This document shows positions 16,715-26,743 of a stretch of 64,000 bases of DNA, piece by piece. The stretch spans positions 1 through 64,000 of the forward strand of contig JADKJE010000003.1 in the NCBI GenBank assembly GCA_016722515.1, read 5' to 3'. The DNA comes from Alphaproteobacteria bacterium (GTDB lineage: Bacteria; Pseudomonadota; Alphaproteobacteria; Rickettsiales; JADKJE01). A program made the position numbers and the translations under genes. Each line of letters opens with the position of its first letter. Position 1 is the stretch's first letter. Under the pieces are notes generated by a model, which made no database searches, was not told the DNA's origin, and saw only the letters and a list, made by a program, of their open reading frames with translations.

Positions 16715-17130
16715 GCCATGACCTCAGAAAAAGGATACACCCCACGCTCTTCATGATCAATGCGGCGCTCAAGATCGGCAATCAGCGCCTCAGTCTGTTC
16801 ACAGAACTGTTTTGGTTTGCGCTTTAGAATCTGCGTGTCGGGCCAGTGATGCAGATAGTTTTTTAAGCCATCGGCAAAACAACCCATGCTTTGCACATGA
16901 TTTCTGGCGAGCATTCTTGTGGGCTCATGTTCACTGAGCAAAAGCTCCTGATAGACACTTCGGTCTTCATGCAGCAAATGCGCCAGCGTTTTTCGCGTCA
17001 ATTGAGCAAGGAGCGCATGTAGCATGCCAGCATTTTTTGATACATGATTGGGTTGCAGCAGATGGCGAATCTCATAGGCTACTCCTAATATCTCGGCATG
17101 CTCATGACGAAATCTTTCCAAGTTTTTCAT
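16711..17130 (-). CDS. small hemerythrin-like protein
   Basis: 139-residue hemerythrin/HHE protein with di-iron ligand pattern in RFRHEHAEIL, LAHLLHEDRSVYQ, HVQSMG and RIDHEERGVYPF. The ATG at 17130 has a GGAG site upstream; frames extending to 17196 run into the hemN end. It heads the pdxH-ubiT-ubiU-ubiV run. A perfect FNR box lies 53 bases upstream, inside the hemN 3' coding region. The family binds O2 or NO or stores iron; the role here is inferred from regulation only. Confidence 0.8.
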   Translation of the reverse strand: MKNLERFRHEHAEILGVAYEIRHLLQPNHVSKNAGMLHALLAQLTRKTLAHLLHEDRSVYQELLLSEHEPTRMLARNHVQSMGCFADGLKNYLHHWPDTQILKRKPKQFCEQTEALIADLERRIDHEERGVYPFSEVMA

Positions 17131-17146
17131 GTGGGTTTCTCCATAG

Positions 17147-18541
17147 CTAGGATACTCTCGAATAACGTGCCGAGTCTGGCAGTTGATACTGATCAAATAC
17201 CGCCGCTACTGCGCGCGATGCCATGCGATACGGTGTGGCGATCTGCACAAGGTTTCCCTTTGTATGTGCAATATCGCTGTAGGCACATTCCTGCAGCAAT
17301 GTTAGCTCGCGCGCGCAGATGTTGGCATCGAGACCATGACGCGCAGCAATCTGGCCTATATCGGCCTCCATGTAGCACATCAGTGTATCAATAATTTCTT
17401 TGCGGAAACTATCCTCTGCGCCCGCCTTCCAGCCCCGACATGTCGCAAGCTCTTCTGCTTCAATACGCTTGCTGTATTCGTGGGTGGCGCTGTAGTTCTG
17501 GGTGTAGCCTGCTGGAAACTGACTGATGGCAGAAGTGCCAAAGCCCAACAGAATATCAGTCGTATCCGTGACGTAGCCCTGAAAATTACGCCGCATGCGA
17601 TGAGTGTTCGCGGCAACTGCCAGAGCGTCATCTTCTCGCGCAAAATGGTCGATACCAATCGCTGTGTAGCCGTTTGCTAGTAAAAACTCTGTCGCCATCC
17701 GATAAAGCGTGAGCTTCGTGCGATCATCAGGTAACGCATGTTCATCAATTAAGCGCTGATGCTTTTTCATATGCGGTACATGGGCGTAGGAGAAGAGCGC
17801 AATGCGTGATGGTGCAAGCGACAGCGTTTGCTTCAATGTACGCTCGAAACTGGTCACGGTTTGGTAAGGCAGTCCATAAATCAAGTCTGTATTGATCTGA
17901 TGAATACCTGCGTTATGCAGGTGCTGCATTAATCCTGCCACCATCTCAAATGATTGGATACGATTCACCGCTTTCTGCACCTTTGGGTCAAAGTCCTGAA
18001 TCCCCATGCTGACGCGCGTGAATCCAAGACTGCCGTAGAACGCTATTTTTTCTTCGCTGGTGGTGCGCGGATCAAGCTCAATAGCTAGTTCGCCAGGCGG
18101 CGAAAACTCAAATGCTGATGCCAGCGCATATAAAATCGACATTAACTGTGATTGGTTCAGCAGGCTTGGGCTTCCGCCGCCAAAATGAATCTGCTTCAAT
18201 TTGCCTTTTCCGGCGGTGTGACCACCAATCAGTGCAATCTCATCCAGCAATATGCGCACGTATTTTTCTATCGGTTCATCGCGGTAGGTCATCTTCGTGT
18301 GGCATCCACAGAACCAGCATAGTTCTCGGCAAAATGGAATATGCACATAGGCAGAGATTGTCTGATTCTTATCTATGGATGAGAGCCATGCGGCATGCTG
18401 ATCTGTATTCACGCCTCTATGAAAATGCTGCGCCGATGGATAACTGGTATAGCGCGGCGCTTGCAACCCCAGCCATGTTGGCGCTTTCTCAGGCGCTTCA
18501 AAGGACTCAGTCGCCGCTTCTATTCCATTTTGGCTTGACAC
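17147..18541 (-). CDS. hemN: oxygen-independent coproporphyrinogen III oxidase
   Basis: 464-residue radical-SAM enzyme for haem synthesis without oxygen. The cluster motif CRELCWFCGC is near residue 71, preceded by RYTSYPSAQHF and followed by IHFGGGSPSLL. Length is normal for HemN (about 455). The start is a GTG at 18541 behind GAGG; no in-frame ATG exists upstream of the core. One FNR-like box covers this GTG, and another at 18600 has TTTAAT exactly 22 bases downstream, predicting a 24-base leader. It is divergent from narK1. Confidence 0.92.
   Translation of the reverse strand: MSSQNGIEAATESFEAPEKAPTWLGLQAPRYTSYPSAQHFHRGVNTDQHAAWLSSIDKNQTISAYVHIPFCRELCWFCGCHTKMTYRDEPIEKYVRILLDEIALIGGHTAGKGKLKQIHFGGGSPSLLNQSQLMSILYALASAFEFSPPGELAIELDPRTTSEEKIAFYGSLGFTRVSMGIQDFDPKVQKAVNRIQSFEMVAGLMQHLHNAGIHQINTDLIYGLPYQTVTSFERTLKQTLSLAPSRIALFSYAHVPHMKKHQRLIDEHALPDDRTKLTLYRMATEFLLANGYTAIGIDHFAREDDALAVAANTHRMRRNFQGYVTDTTDILLGFGTSAISQFPAGYTQNYSATHEYSKRIEAEELATCRGWKAGAEDSFRKEIIDTLMCYMEADIGQIAARHGLDANICARELTLLQECAYSDIAHTKGNLVQIATPYRMASRAVAAVFDQYQLPDSARYSRVS
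17183..17196. promoter_or_regulatory. perfect FNR/DNR box inside hemN, before the hemerythrin-pdxH-ubi operon
   Basis: TTGATACTGATCAA, exact match, located in the last codons of hemN and 53 bases before the hemerythrin ATG at 17130. No -10 is seen at the strict spacing; TATCCT at 17154-17149 is a possible one. Confidence 0.72.
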
Positions 18542-18548
18542 AGATCAA
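18535..18548. promoter_or_regulatory. FNR/DNR box overlapping the hemN start
   Basis: TTGACACAGATCAA, one mismatch, covering the GTG start codon of hemN. It is too far downstream to activate hemN and may repress hemN or assist narK1. Confidence 0.6.
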
Positions 18549-18599
18549 CCTCATTTTCGTGACACAACCCGATTAAAAAGCATCCCTCGTTAAAAATAC

Positions 18600-18613
18600 T
18601 TGATACGGATCAA
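18600..18613. promoter_or_regulatory. perfect FNR/DNR box between hemN and narK1
   Basis: TTGATACGGATCAA, exact match. Toward hemN, TTTAAT (18577 to 18572) has the exact 22-base spacing. Toward narK1 the -41.5 rule gives a start near 18648 and a 25-base leader, but no good -10 is seen there. Confidence 0.8.
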
Positions 18614-18672
18614 TTAGGTTTTTTTAGGGTTAGAGCAGTCTCAGGCCATCACAAATAGGTCGTGAGGTCTCT

Positions 18673-19989
18673 ATGGTTAATCTTAAAACAATCCCTTCCA
18701 ACCAGCAGAAGCGGGCTCTTTACAGCACGACACTAGAGTTCACGCTGAACTTTGCAGTATGGACTATATTTGCCATTATTGGCGTTCAGATTAAGCAGGA
18801 GCTAAATCTGAACGACACTCAGTTCAGCTTATTGATTGGCACACCGATTCTTACCGGATCATTGGTGCGATTGTTTTTAGGTATCTGGGCAGATCAGTTT
18901 GGCGGTCGGAGAGTGATGCTGCTTGTTTCTCTTTGTGCAGCGGCCTCCACATGGATGCTCACCTATGCAGAAACCTACGAAATGATGCTGGTGACGGCGC
19001 TCGGCATGGGGCTTTCAGGCGGCACATTCGTGGTAGGCATTGCCTATCTCTCCAAATGGTACAGCAAAGATAGACAAGGCATTGCGCTTGGCATTTTCGG
19101 TATGGGAAATATCGGTGCTGCCGTCACCAAATTTGCTGCACCCTTTATCATGGTCGCCTATGGCTGGCATAGTGTGGCGCAGATCTGGGCCATAGCGCTC
19201 GCAGTGACAACTATCCTGTGGTTTCTGATGACCAAAGATGAGCCTGAGCTGGTAGAGCGCCGCAAAACGGGTGCACCAGCAAAAACCACTAAAATGGCAC
19301 TTGCGCCACTTAAAAAACTGCAAGTATGGCGGTTCTCCCTTTATTATTTCTTCGTATTCGGGGCTTTCGTCGCACTCGCTTTGTGGATGCCGCGCTATTA
19401 TGTCGGCGCATACGGGCTGGACATCAAGGTCGCAGGTATGTTGGCTGCCAGCTTTTCTATTGCTGCCTCTGCCTTCCGTGCCATTGGTGGCTGGATGTCG
19501 GATAAATACGGGGCACGCAAAGTGATGTACTGGACATTCTCCGTCTGCATCATCTGTTGTTTCATCCTCAGCTATCCATCCACCGATTATGTCATTCACG
19601 GCATCAACGGCGAAAACATCGAGTTCAGCACAGGGCTTAGCGTTGTTCCCTTCACAGTGATCATATTCGTGTTGGGTCTATTCATGTCGTTTGGCAAGGC
19701 TGCCGTCTATAAACATATTCCTGTCTACTATCCGGATAATGTTGGCTCTGTTGCTGGTATTGTCGGACTGATCGGCGGGCTTGGTGGCTTTTTTCTACCC
19801 CTGGCATTCGGTATTCTCAACGATCTCACCAATATCTGGACAAGCTGCTTCATGCTGCTGTTTGTGCTGGTATCGATAGCACTTATCTGGATGCATTTCG
19901 CAATCATGCTGATGGAAAAACAACAACACCCTGAGCTGCGTGGGCCGAAATTCCTGCCTGAGCTGGATGTAGCACCCAAGCACTCGTAA
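18673..19989 (+). CDS. narK1: nitrate/proton symporter NarK1, major facilitator family
   Basis: 438-residue MFS protein with about twelve helices. It belongs to the nitrate/nitrite porter group, with the nitrate signature glycine-rich GMGNIGAAVTKF in the first half and GLIGGLGGFFLP in the second, plus TPILTGSLVRLFLGIWADQFGG. Type 1 NarK proteins import nitrate with protons and start respiration when no internal nitrite exists. It is followed by narK2 after 24 bases and leads the nar operon. Confidence 0.9.
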   Translation: MVNLKTIPSNQQKRALYSTTLEFTLNFAVWTIFAIIGVQIKQELNLNDTQFSLLIGTPILTGSLVRLFLGIWADQFGGRRVMLLVSLCAAASTWMLTYAETYEMMLVTALGMGLSGGTFVVGIAYLSKWYSKDRQGIALGIFGMGNIGAAVTKFAAPFIMVAYGWHSVAQIWAIALAVTTILWFLMTKDEPELVERRKTGAPAKTTKMALAPLKKLQVWRFSLYYFFVFGAFVALALWMPRYYVGAYGLDIKVAGMLAASFSIAASAFRAIGGWMSDKYGARKVMYWTFSVCIICCFILSYPSTDYVIHGINGENIEFSTGLSVVPFTVIIFVLGLFMSFGKAAVYKHIPVYYPDNVGSVAGIVGLIGGLGGFFLPLAFGILNDLTNIWTSCFMLLFVLVSIALIWMHFAIMLMEKQQHPELRGPKFLPELDVAPKHS

Positions 19990-20013
19990 CCCTCCAACCC
20001 AAAAAGGCTTTTT

Positions 20014-21327
20014 ATGTCAAAACCACTGGAACAATGGAACCCTGAAGACAGCACTTTCTGGGAAAAGCATGGCAAGAAAATTGCGCGCCGCAATTTATGG
20101 ATTTCGATCCCCTGTCTTTTTCTAGGGTTCGCCACATGGATGATCTGGTCGGCGGTGGCTGTCAATCTCAACAGTGTCGGGTTCAATTTCACGAAAGAGC
20201 AGCTTTTTACGTTGGCGGCGGTTCCGGGTTTAACTGGTGCCACACTGCGCATCATCTATTCGTTTGTGGTGCCGATTTTCGGAGGGCGTAACTGGACAGT
20301 CCTGAGCACCATCACATTGCTGATTCCTGCCATTGGTATTGGGATTGCCGTTCAAGACCAGAATACGCCATATGAAACCATGCTGCTACTCGCGCTTGCT
20401 TGTGGCTTTGGCGGCGGAAACTTTTCTTCTTCCATGTCAAACATCAGCTTTTTCTTTCCGAAAAAGGCGCAAGGTACCGCCCTTGGCCTTAATGCTGGCC
20501 TTGGCAATCTCGGCGTGAGTGCACTGCAATTTCTGGTGCCCGTGGTAATCGGCGCCAGTGTATTTGGCGATCTTAGTGGTGCTTCGCAAACCATGACCGC
20601 TGCAGATGGCGCAACCAAAACCGTATGGCTACAGAATGCAGGATTCATCTGGGTGATTCCAATCATCTTGTGCACACTTGCCGCCGCGTTTGGCATGGAT
20701 AATTTGAAATCAGCAAAAACGCCGCTGGCTGAGCAGCTTATCATTTTCAAACGCAAGCATATGTATCTCACCACATGGCTTTATGTCATGTCGTTTGGCT
20801 CTTTTATTGGCTATGCCGCCGCGTTTCCATTGCTCATTAAAACGCAGTTTACGGAAGTAAATCCGCTTGATTATGCGTTCATCGGGCCATTGCTTGGTGC
20901 GCTTATCCGCCCCATTGGTGGCTGGATGTCGGATAAAACCAGCGGCGCATCGGTCACGTTCTGGAACCTGATTGTCATGATTGCGGCGGTCGTTGGAGTG
21001 ATTCATTTCATCCAGCCGGAATCCAAACAATTCGCAGGATTCTTTGCCTGTTTTATGGTGCTGTTTACCACCACAGGTATCGCCAACGGATCAGTCTTCC
21101 GCATGATTGGGGTAATTTTCCCGCCGAAGGAAAAAGCACCAGTGCTTGGCTTCAGCGCCGCCATTGCTGCTTACGGCGCATTTGTGCTGCCCAAATGCTT
21201 CGGCTGGTCGATTGAAGCAACAGGGGCTGCAGATACCGCGCTGTGGAGCTTTATCGGTTATTACATCACCTGCCTGTTTGTGACGTACATCTGGTATTTC
21301 CGCAAAGGAGCCGAGGTAAAATGCTAA
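20014..21327 (+). CDS. narK2: nitrate/nitrite antiporter NarK2
   Basis: 437-residue MFS porter with about twelve helices. The type 2 nitrate signatures are GGGNFSSSMSNISFFFPKK and GLNAGLGNLGVSALQF. The N-terminus (WNPEDSTFWEKHGKKIARRNLW) is typical of NarK2, which exchanges external nitrate for internal nitrite. The K1-K2 pair as separate genes before narG recalls Pseudomonas; some bacteria fuse them. narG has its own FNR box after this gene. Confidence 0.92.
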   Translation: MSKPLEQWNPEDSTFWEKHGKKIARRNLWISIPCLFLGFATWMIWSAVAVNLNSVGFNFTKEQLFTLAAVPGLTGATLRIIYSFVVPIFGGRNWTVLSTITLLIPAIGIGIAVQDQNTPYETMLLLALACGFGGGNFSSSMSNISFFFPKKAQGTALGLNAGLGNLGVSALQFLVPVVIGASVFGDLSGASQTMTAADGATKTVWLQNAGFIWVIPIILCTLAAAFGMDNLKSAKTPLAEQLIIFKRKHMYLTTWLYVMSFGSFIGYAAAFPLLIKTQFTEVNPLDYAFIGPLLGALIRPIGGWMSDKTSGASVTFWNLIVMIAAVVGVIHFIQPESKQFAGFFACFMVLFTTTGIANGSVFRMIGVIFPPKEKAPVLGFSAAIAAYGAFVLPKCFGWSIEATGAADTALWSFIGYYITCLFVTYIWYFRKGAEVKC

Positions 21328-21346
21328 ATTTCATGAAAAAGCGAAG

Positions 21347-21360
21347 TTGATCCACATCAA
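21347..21360. promoter_or_regulatory. perfect FNR/DNR box before narG
   Basis: TTGATCCACATCAA, exact match. TAACAT at 21384-21389 is one base from the strict position, predicting a start near 21395 and a 26-base leader to the narG ATG at 21421. Confidence 0.82.
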
Positions 21361-21420
21361 TCGCACCAAGGTAGTTCGCCACCTAACATCCAGCAGCATA
21401 ACATCCGAGGAAGGCACAAT

Positions 21421-24400
21421 ATGAGCTATTTAATCGACAAGCTGACCTTTTTCAAACAGAAAGAGAGCCATTCGCGGGCCACCGGTATCACCACCGATGG
21501 AGTCGCAGGTGGGCCACCTACGTGATCGTTGGCAGCATGATAAAATTGTTCGCTCCACCCATGGCGTGAATTGCACGGGCTCGTGCAGCTGGAAGATTTA
21601 TGTAAAAAATGGTCTGGTTACCTGGGAAACGCAGCAAACGGACTATCCGCGCACCCGTCCTGATATGCCTAATCATGAGCCGCGTGGCTGTTCGCGTGGT
21701 GCCAGCTATTCCTGGTATCTCTACAGCGCCAACCGCTTGAAATACCCGCTCATTCGTAGTCGCTTGCTGAAAGCCTACCGCGATGCCAAGAAAATAGCGA
21801 AAGACCCAGTGAATGCATGGGCAGCCGTTGTCGGGAATGAGCAAACCCGCAAATCCTATCAGAAAGTGCGCGGACTTGGTGGATTTGTACGCACCGATTG
21901 GGATGAGGTGAATGAGATCATCGCTGCTGCTAACGTGTACACCGCAAAAAAACATGGGCCCGACCGTATCATTGGCTTCTCGCCTATTCCTGCCATGTCC
22001 ATGGTTTCATATGCCGCTGGCTCACGCTACTTGTCGCTGATTGGCGGCGTGTGCATGAGCTTTTATGACTGGTATTGCGATCTGCCTCCTGCAAGCCCGC
22101 AAACATGGGGCGAGCAAACCGATGTGCCGGAATCCGCCGATTGGTATAATTCCAACTTTATTATTGCCTGGGGTTCCAACGTGCCGCAAACGCGCACGCC
22201 CGATGCCCACTTTTTCACGGAGGTACGCTACAAAGGCGCAAAAACCGTGGCCGTAACGCCCGATTATTCCGAAGTTGCCAAACTTTGTGATCTCTGGCTG
22301 CACCCCAAGCAGGGAACCGATGCGGCGATGGCGATGGCGATGGGGCATGTGATTGCCAGTGAGTGGCATGTGAAAGGCAAAAGCGATTATTTCGACGATT
22401 ATTGCCGCATGTACACGGACATGCCGTTTTTAGTGCGACTTGTAAAAAACAAAGAGGGTTATCTGGTTCCAGAACGCATGATTCGCGCCTCTGATTTTGA
22501 AGGCAATATGGGCACAGATAATAATCCTGAATGGAAACCAGTGGTTGTGTGTGGTCATGGGGAAAAAGTGCGTATCCCCAACGGCACCATCGGCTCGCGC
22601 TGGGGTCAAAAAGGAAAATGGAACCTGGAATCAAAAGACGAAGTGACGGGCGAGGAATTGTGGCCACTGCTATCGCTCATGGAGCATAGCAAGCGCGAGG
22701 TGGCGAGTGCTGCTTTTCCATATTTCGGAAATCTGGAGCATGAGCATTTTAATTCGACCGATCACGCCAGTATCTTAGAGCGCAATATTCCCGTCGTCAG
22801 AATGCAACTAAAAGACGGCGAAGCCCTGATCACCACTTGTTACGATCTGTTTATTGCCAATTACGGTGTGGATCGCGGGCTGGGTGGTGGAAATGTGGCA
22901 ACATCATTCGATGATGACTTGCCGTACACACCTGCATGGCAAGAACATATTACCGGTGTTAAACGGGAGCATGTCATCAATGTCGCGCGTCAATTCGCTG
23001 AGAATGCGCATAAAACCCATGGCAAATCGATGGTGATTATCGGTGCGGCGATGAACCATTGGTATCACATGGATATGAATTATCGTTCCATCATCAATAT
23101 GCTAGTGATGTGCGGGTGCATTGGCAAGTCGGGTGGTGGCTGGAGTCACTATGTCGGCCAAGAAAAGCTCCGCCCGCAAACGGGCTGGGCACCGCTGGCA
23201 TTTGCGACCGATTGGAACCGTCCTCCGCGCCAACAGAATTCAACGTCGTTTTTCTATGCCCATACGGATCAGTGGCGCTATGAGAAAATTAAAATGGAAG
23301 AAATTCTTTCGCCGCTGGAAGATAATCCAGAGTGGAAGAATGCTTCTTTCATTGACTGCAATGCCAAGTCCGAGCGTATGGGCTGGTTGCCTTCTGCCCC
23401 GCAGTTGGAGCGTAACCCGCTTGAGCTTGGCGCATCCATTCAACAATCAGGCGTGCCTGTAGCGGATGCGATAGTGGAAGGATTGAAATCAGGCGAGCTG
23501 AAACTTTCCTGCCACGACCCGGATGCACCACAAAACTGGCCGCGCAACATGTTTGTCTGGCGCTCCAATATTCTCGGCTCCAGCGGTAAGGGGCATGAGT
23601 ATTTTCTCAAGCATCTGCTTGGCACTCAACATGGCGTGCAGGGCAAGGATTTAGGCGAAGAAGGAAGAAGCCTGAGCAAGGAAGTGGTCTGGCATGATAA
23701 AGCCCCTGAAGGCAAACTCGACCTGTTGGTCACACTTGATTTCCGCATGTCTACCACGTGCATGTATTCGGATATCGTGCTGCCGACCGCCACATGGTAT
23801 GAAAAGCATGACCTGAATACATCGGATATGCATCCCTTCATTCACCCGCTTTCTGCGGCAGTTGATCCGGCCTGGGAGTCACGTACGGATTGGGATATTT
23901 ATAAAGGGATTGCAAAGAAATTCTCTGAAGTCTGCGTGGGGCATCTGGGAGTCGAGCACGATGTAGTTCTCAACCCCATCAAGCACGATACACAAAACGA
24001 AATCGCACAAGGTCTGGATGTAAAAGACTGGATGCGTGGTGAGTGTGAACCCATTCCAGGCAAAACCATGCCAAGCATACATCTGGTAGAGAGGGATTAT
24101 CCAAATACTTATAAGAAATTCACCTCGCTAGGGCCAATGCTCGCCAAACTCGGCAATGGCGGCAAAGGGGTGTCGTGGAATACGGAGCATGAGCTTAAGC
24201 AGCTTGCAGAGCTGAATTATACGGTCACGGAAGATGGAATCAGCAAAGGATTGCCGCGTATTGAAACGGCCATTGATGCTGCCGAAACTATCATGATGCT
24301 TGCACCTGAAACCAACGGCGAAGTTGCAGTGAAAGCATGGAAATCGCTTGGCGAAGCAACTGGTCGGAATCATGTCCATCTTGCTGAAACACGACAAGAT

Positions 24401-25210
24401 GAAAAAATCCGCTACCGCGATATTCAGGCGCAGCCGCGTAAAATCATCTCATCACCGACATGGAGTGGCATTGAATCTGAACATGTGAGCTACACGGCGG
24501 GATATACTAACGTGCACGAGTTGATTCCATGGCGCACACTGACAGGTCGTCAGCAGCTTTATCAAGATCATGCATGGATGCGTGCATTTGGCGAGCAGCT
24601 GTGCACCTACAAACCACCTGTGGATTTGAAAACTACTGATGAGGTCAGCCAGAAGTTCGGCAAAGGCCGCAAACAGATTGTACTCAACTTCATTACGCCA
24701 CACCAAAAATGGGGTATTCACTCGACCTATACTGACAATTTGCTGATGTTAACGCTATCGCGTGGTGGACCAATTGTATGGGTTTCGGAAATCGATGCAA
24801 AAAAAATCGGCGTCATCGATAACGATTGGGTGGAAGCCTATAATGCTAACGGCGCATTGACCGCTCGAGCAGTGGTCAGTCAGCGTGTGCCTGAAGGTAT
24901 GATGATGATGTATCACGCGCAGGAGAAAATCGTAAACGTACCTGGTAGTGAAATCACCGGGGCACGGGGTGGTATTCATAACTCTGTAACGCGTACAGTG
25001 CTGAAACCCACCCATATGATCGGCGGGTATGCTCAACTTTCGTATGACTTTAACTATTACGGAACAGTAGGAAGTAACCGCGACGAGTTCATTGTGCTAC
25101 GCAAAATGGATAAGGTGGAATGGATGAACGAAGACAGCTATGGCGACAAGCTCTTCCACGGCGAGATACCGCGCTTAGAGCAAACCGCACTTGGCAAACA
25201 GGGAGCATAA
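21421..25210 (+). CDS. narG: respiratory nitrate reductase alpha subunit, N-terminal frame breaks
   Basis: Catalytic subunit of membrane-bound nitrate reductase (molybdenum bis-MGD plus FS0 cluster), cytoplasmic side. The true N-terminus MSYLIDKLTFFKQKE starts at ATG 21421 after GAGGAAGG. It reads GITTDG, then the frame changes twice: RRWATY is in a second frame near 21504-21521 and RDRWQHDKIVRSTHGVNCTGSC continues in the third from about 21521. Both breaks equal single-base losses. From there 1230 residues are open, with YCDLPPASPQTWGEQTDVPE and the quinol-oxidoreductase features of NarG. Without correction the enzyme would lose its start and ribosome site. Confidence 0.9.
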
Positions 25211-25214
25211 GGCA

Positions 25215-26743
25215 ATGAGAGTAAGAGCACAAATCGGTAAAGTCCTCAATCTGGACAAATGCATCGGTTGCCACACCTGTTCGGTCACCTGCAAAAACGT
25301 ATGGACCTCGCGGCGTGGTGTTGAATATGCGTGGTTCAACAACGTTGAAACCAAGCCTGGTATTGGTTATCCGAAAGACTGGGAAAACCAGAAGCGCTGG
25401 AATGGTGGCTGGACGCGTAAGAAAAATGGTAAGCTACAACCCAAGCAGGGCGGCAGATGGCGCAGCTTGGCAAATATCTTCGCCAATCCGAATATGCCAT
25501 CTATCGATGATTACTATGAGCCATTCACCTTCGATTACGAGCATTTACAAAAATCACCGGAATCGAAAACCATGCCTTCTGCCCAACCCGTATCGGTGAT
25601 TACTGGCAAGAAAATGGATAAGATTGTGGGTGGTCCAAACTGGGAAGAAATTTTGGGTGGCGAATTCGAGCATCGCAGCAAGGATTACAATTTCGAGAAC
25701 GTGCAGAAGGAAATGTACGGTCAGTTCGAGAATACCTTCATGATGTATTTGCCTCGTTTGTGCGAACATTGCCTAAATCCTACCTGCGTTGCTGCGTGCC
25801 CATCAGGTTCGATCTATAAGCGCGAGGAAGATGGCATTGTGCTTATCGATCAGGATAAGTGTCGTGGTTGGCGCATGTGCGTTTCGGCATGCCCGTATAA
25901 AAAAATCTACTTCAACTGGGAGTCTGGCAAGTCAGAAAAATGTACCTTCTGTTATCCGCGTATTGAAGCGGGTGAGCCAACCGTATGCTCGGAACCTGCG
26001 TCGGACGTATCCGTTATCTGGGCGTACTACTCTATGATGCGGATAAGATTGAGGCAGCTGCAAGCACCGAAGATGAGAAAGATTTGTATCAGGCGCAGCT
26101 AAATATGTTCCTTGATCCAAATGATCCCGAAGTGATTGCTGCCGCGAAAGCCGAGGGGATTCCTGATAGCTGGATGGAGGCGGCCAGACGTTCCCCCGTC
26201 TATAAAATGGTAATGGAATGGAAGATTGCATTCCCATTGCATCCGGAATACCGCACCCTACCGATGGTATGGTATATCCCGCCGCTTTCGCCCATTCAGA
26301 ATGCTGCAGAAAGTGGTGACATGGGCATGAATGGCATGATTCCTGATGTGAAATCGCTACGTATTCCAGTGACGTATCTCGCGAACTTGCTGACAGCAGG
26401 TAAAGAAAAACCTGTCGAAGATGCACTTGAACGGATGCTGGCAATGCGTGCGTACATGCGCTCGCGTCACGTCGATGGGGTCGCCAACACTGAAGTGCTC
26501 AAGCAAACCAATACGAGCGAAGCCATGGTTGAGGAAATGTACCGTTACATGGCGATTGCCAATTACGAAGATCGCTACGTCATCCCCACTTCGCACAAGG
26601 AATATGCGATGTCGGCATTTGATGTGCGCTCTGGTTGCGGCTTCTCGTTCGGCGATGGCTGTAACAGTGGCGGCAATGATTACAACATGTTTAGTAAACC
26701 AAAACGTAAAAACCTATTCGGAGGCACCCATGCCAGCAGCTAA
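25215..26743 (+). pseudogene. narH: respiratory nitrate reductase beta subunit, frameshifted
   Basis: Iron-sulfur subunit carrying electrons from NarI to NarG. It starts MRVRAQIGKVLNLDKCIGCHTC at ATG 25215 and shows the four cluster motifs (CIGCHTCSVTC, CEHCLNPTCVAAC, CRGWRMCVSACPY with the Trp of the 3Fe-4S site, KCTFCYPR). The frame breaks near 25993: VCSEP should continue as TCVGRIRYLGVLLYDADK, which lies in the next frame. Restoring one A in a GAA run would repair it. About 509 residues if repaired, the normal length. It overlaps narJ by 14 bases. Confidence 0.9.
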
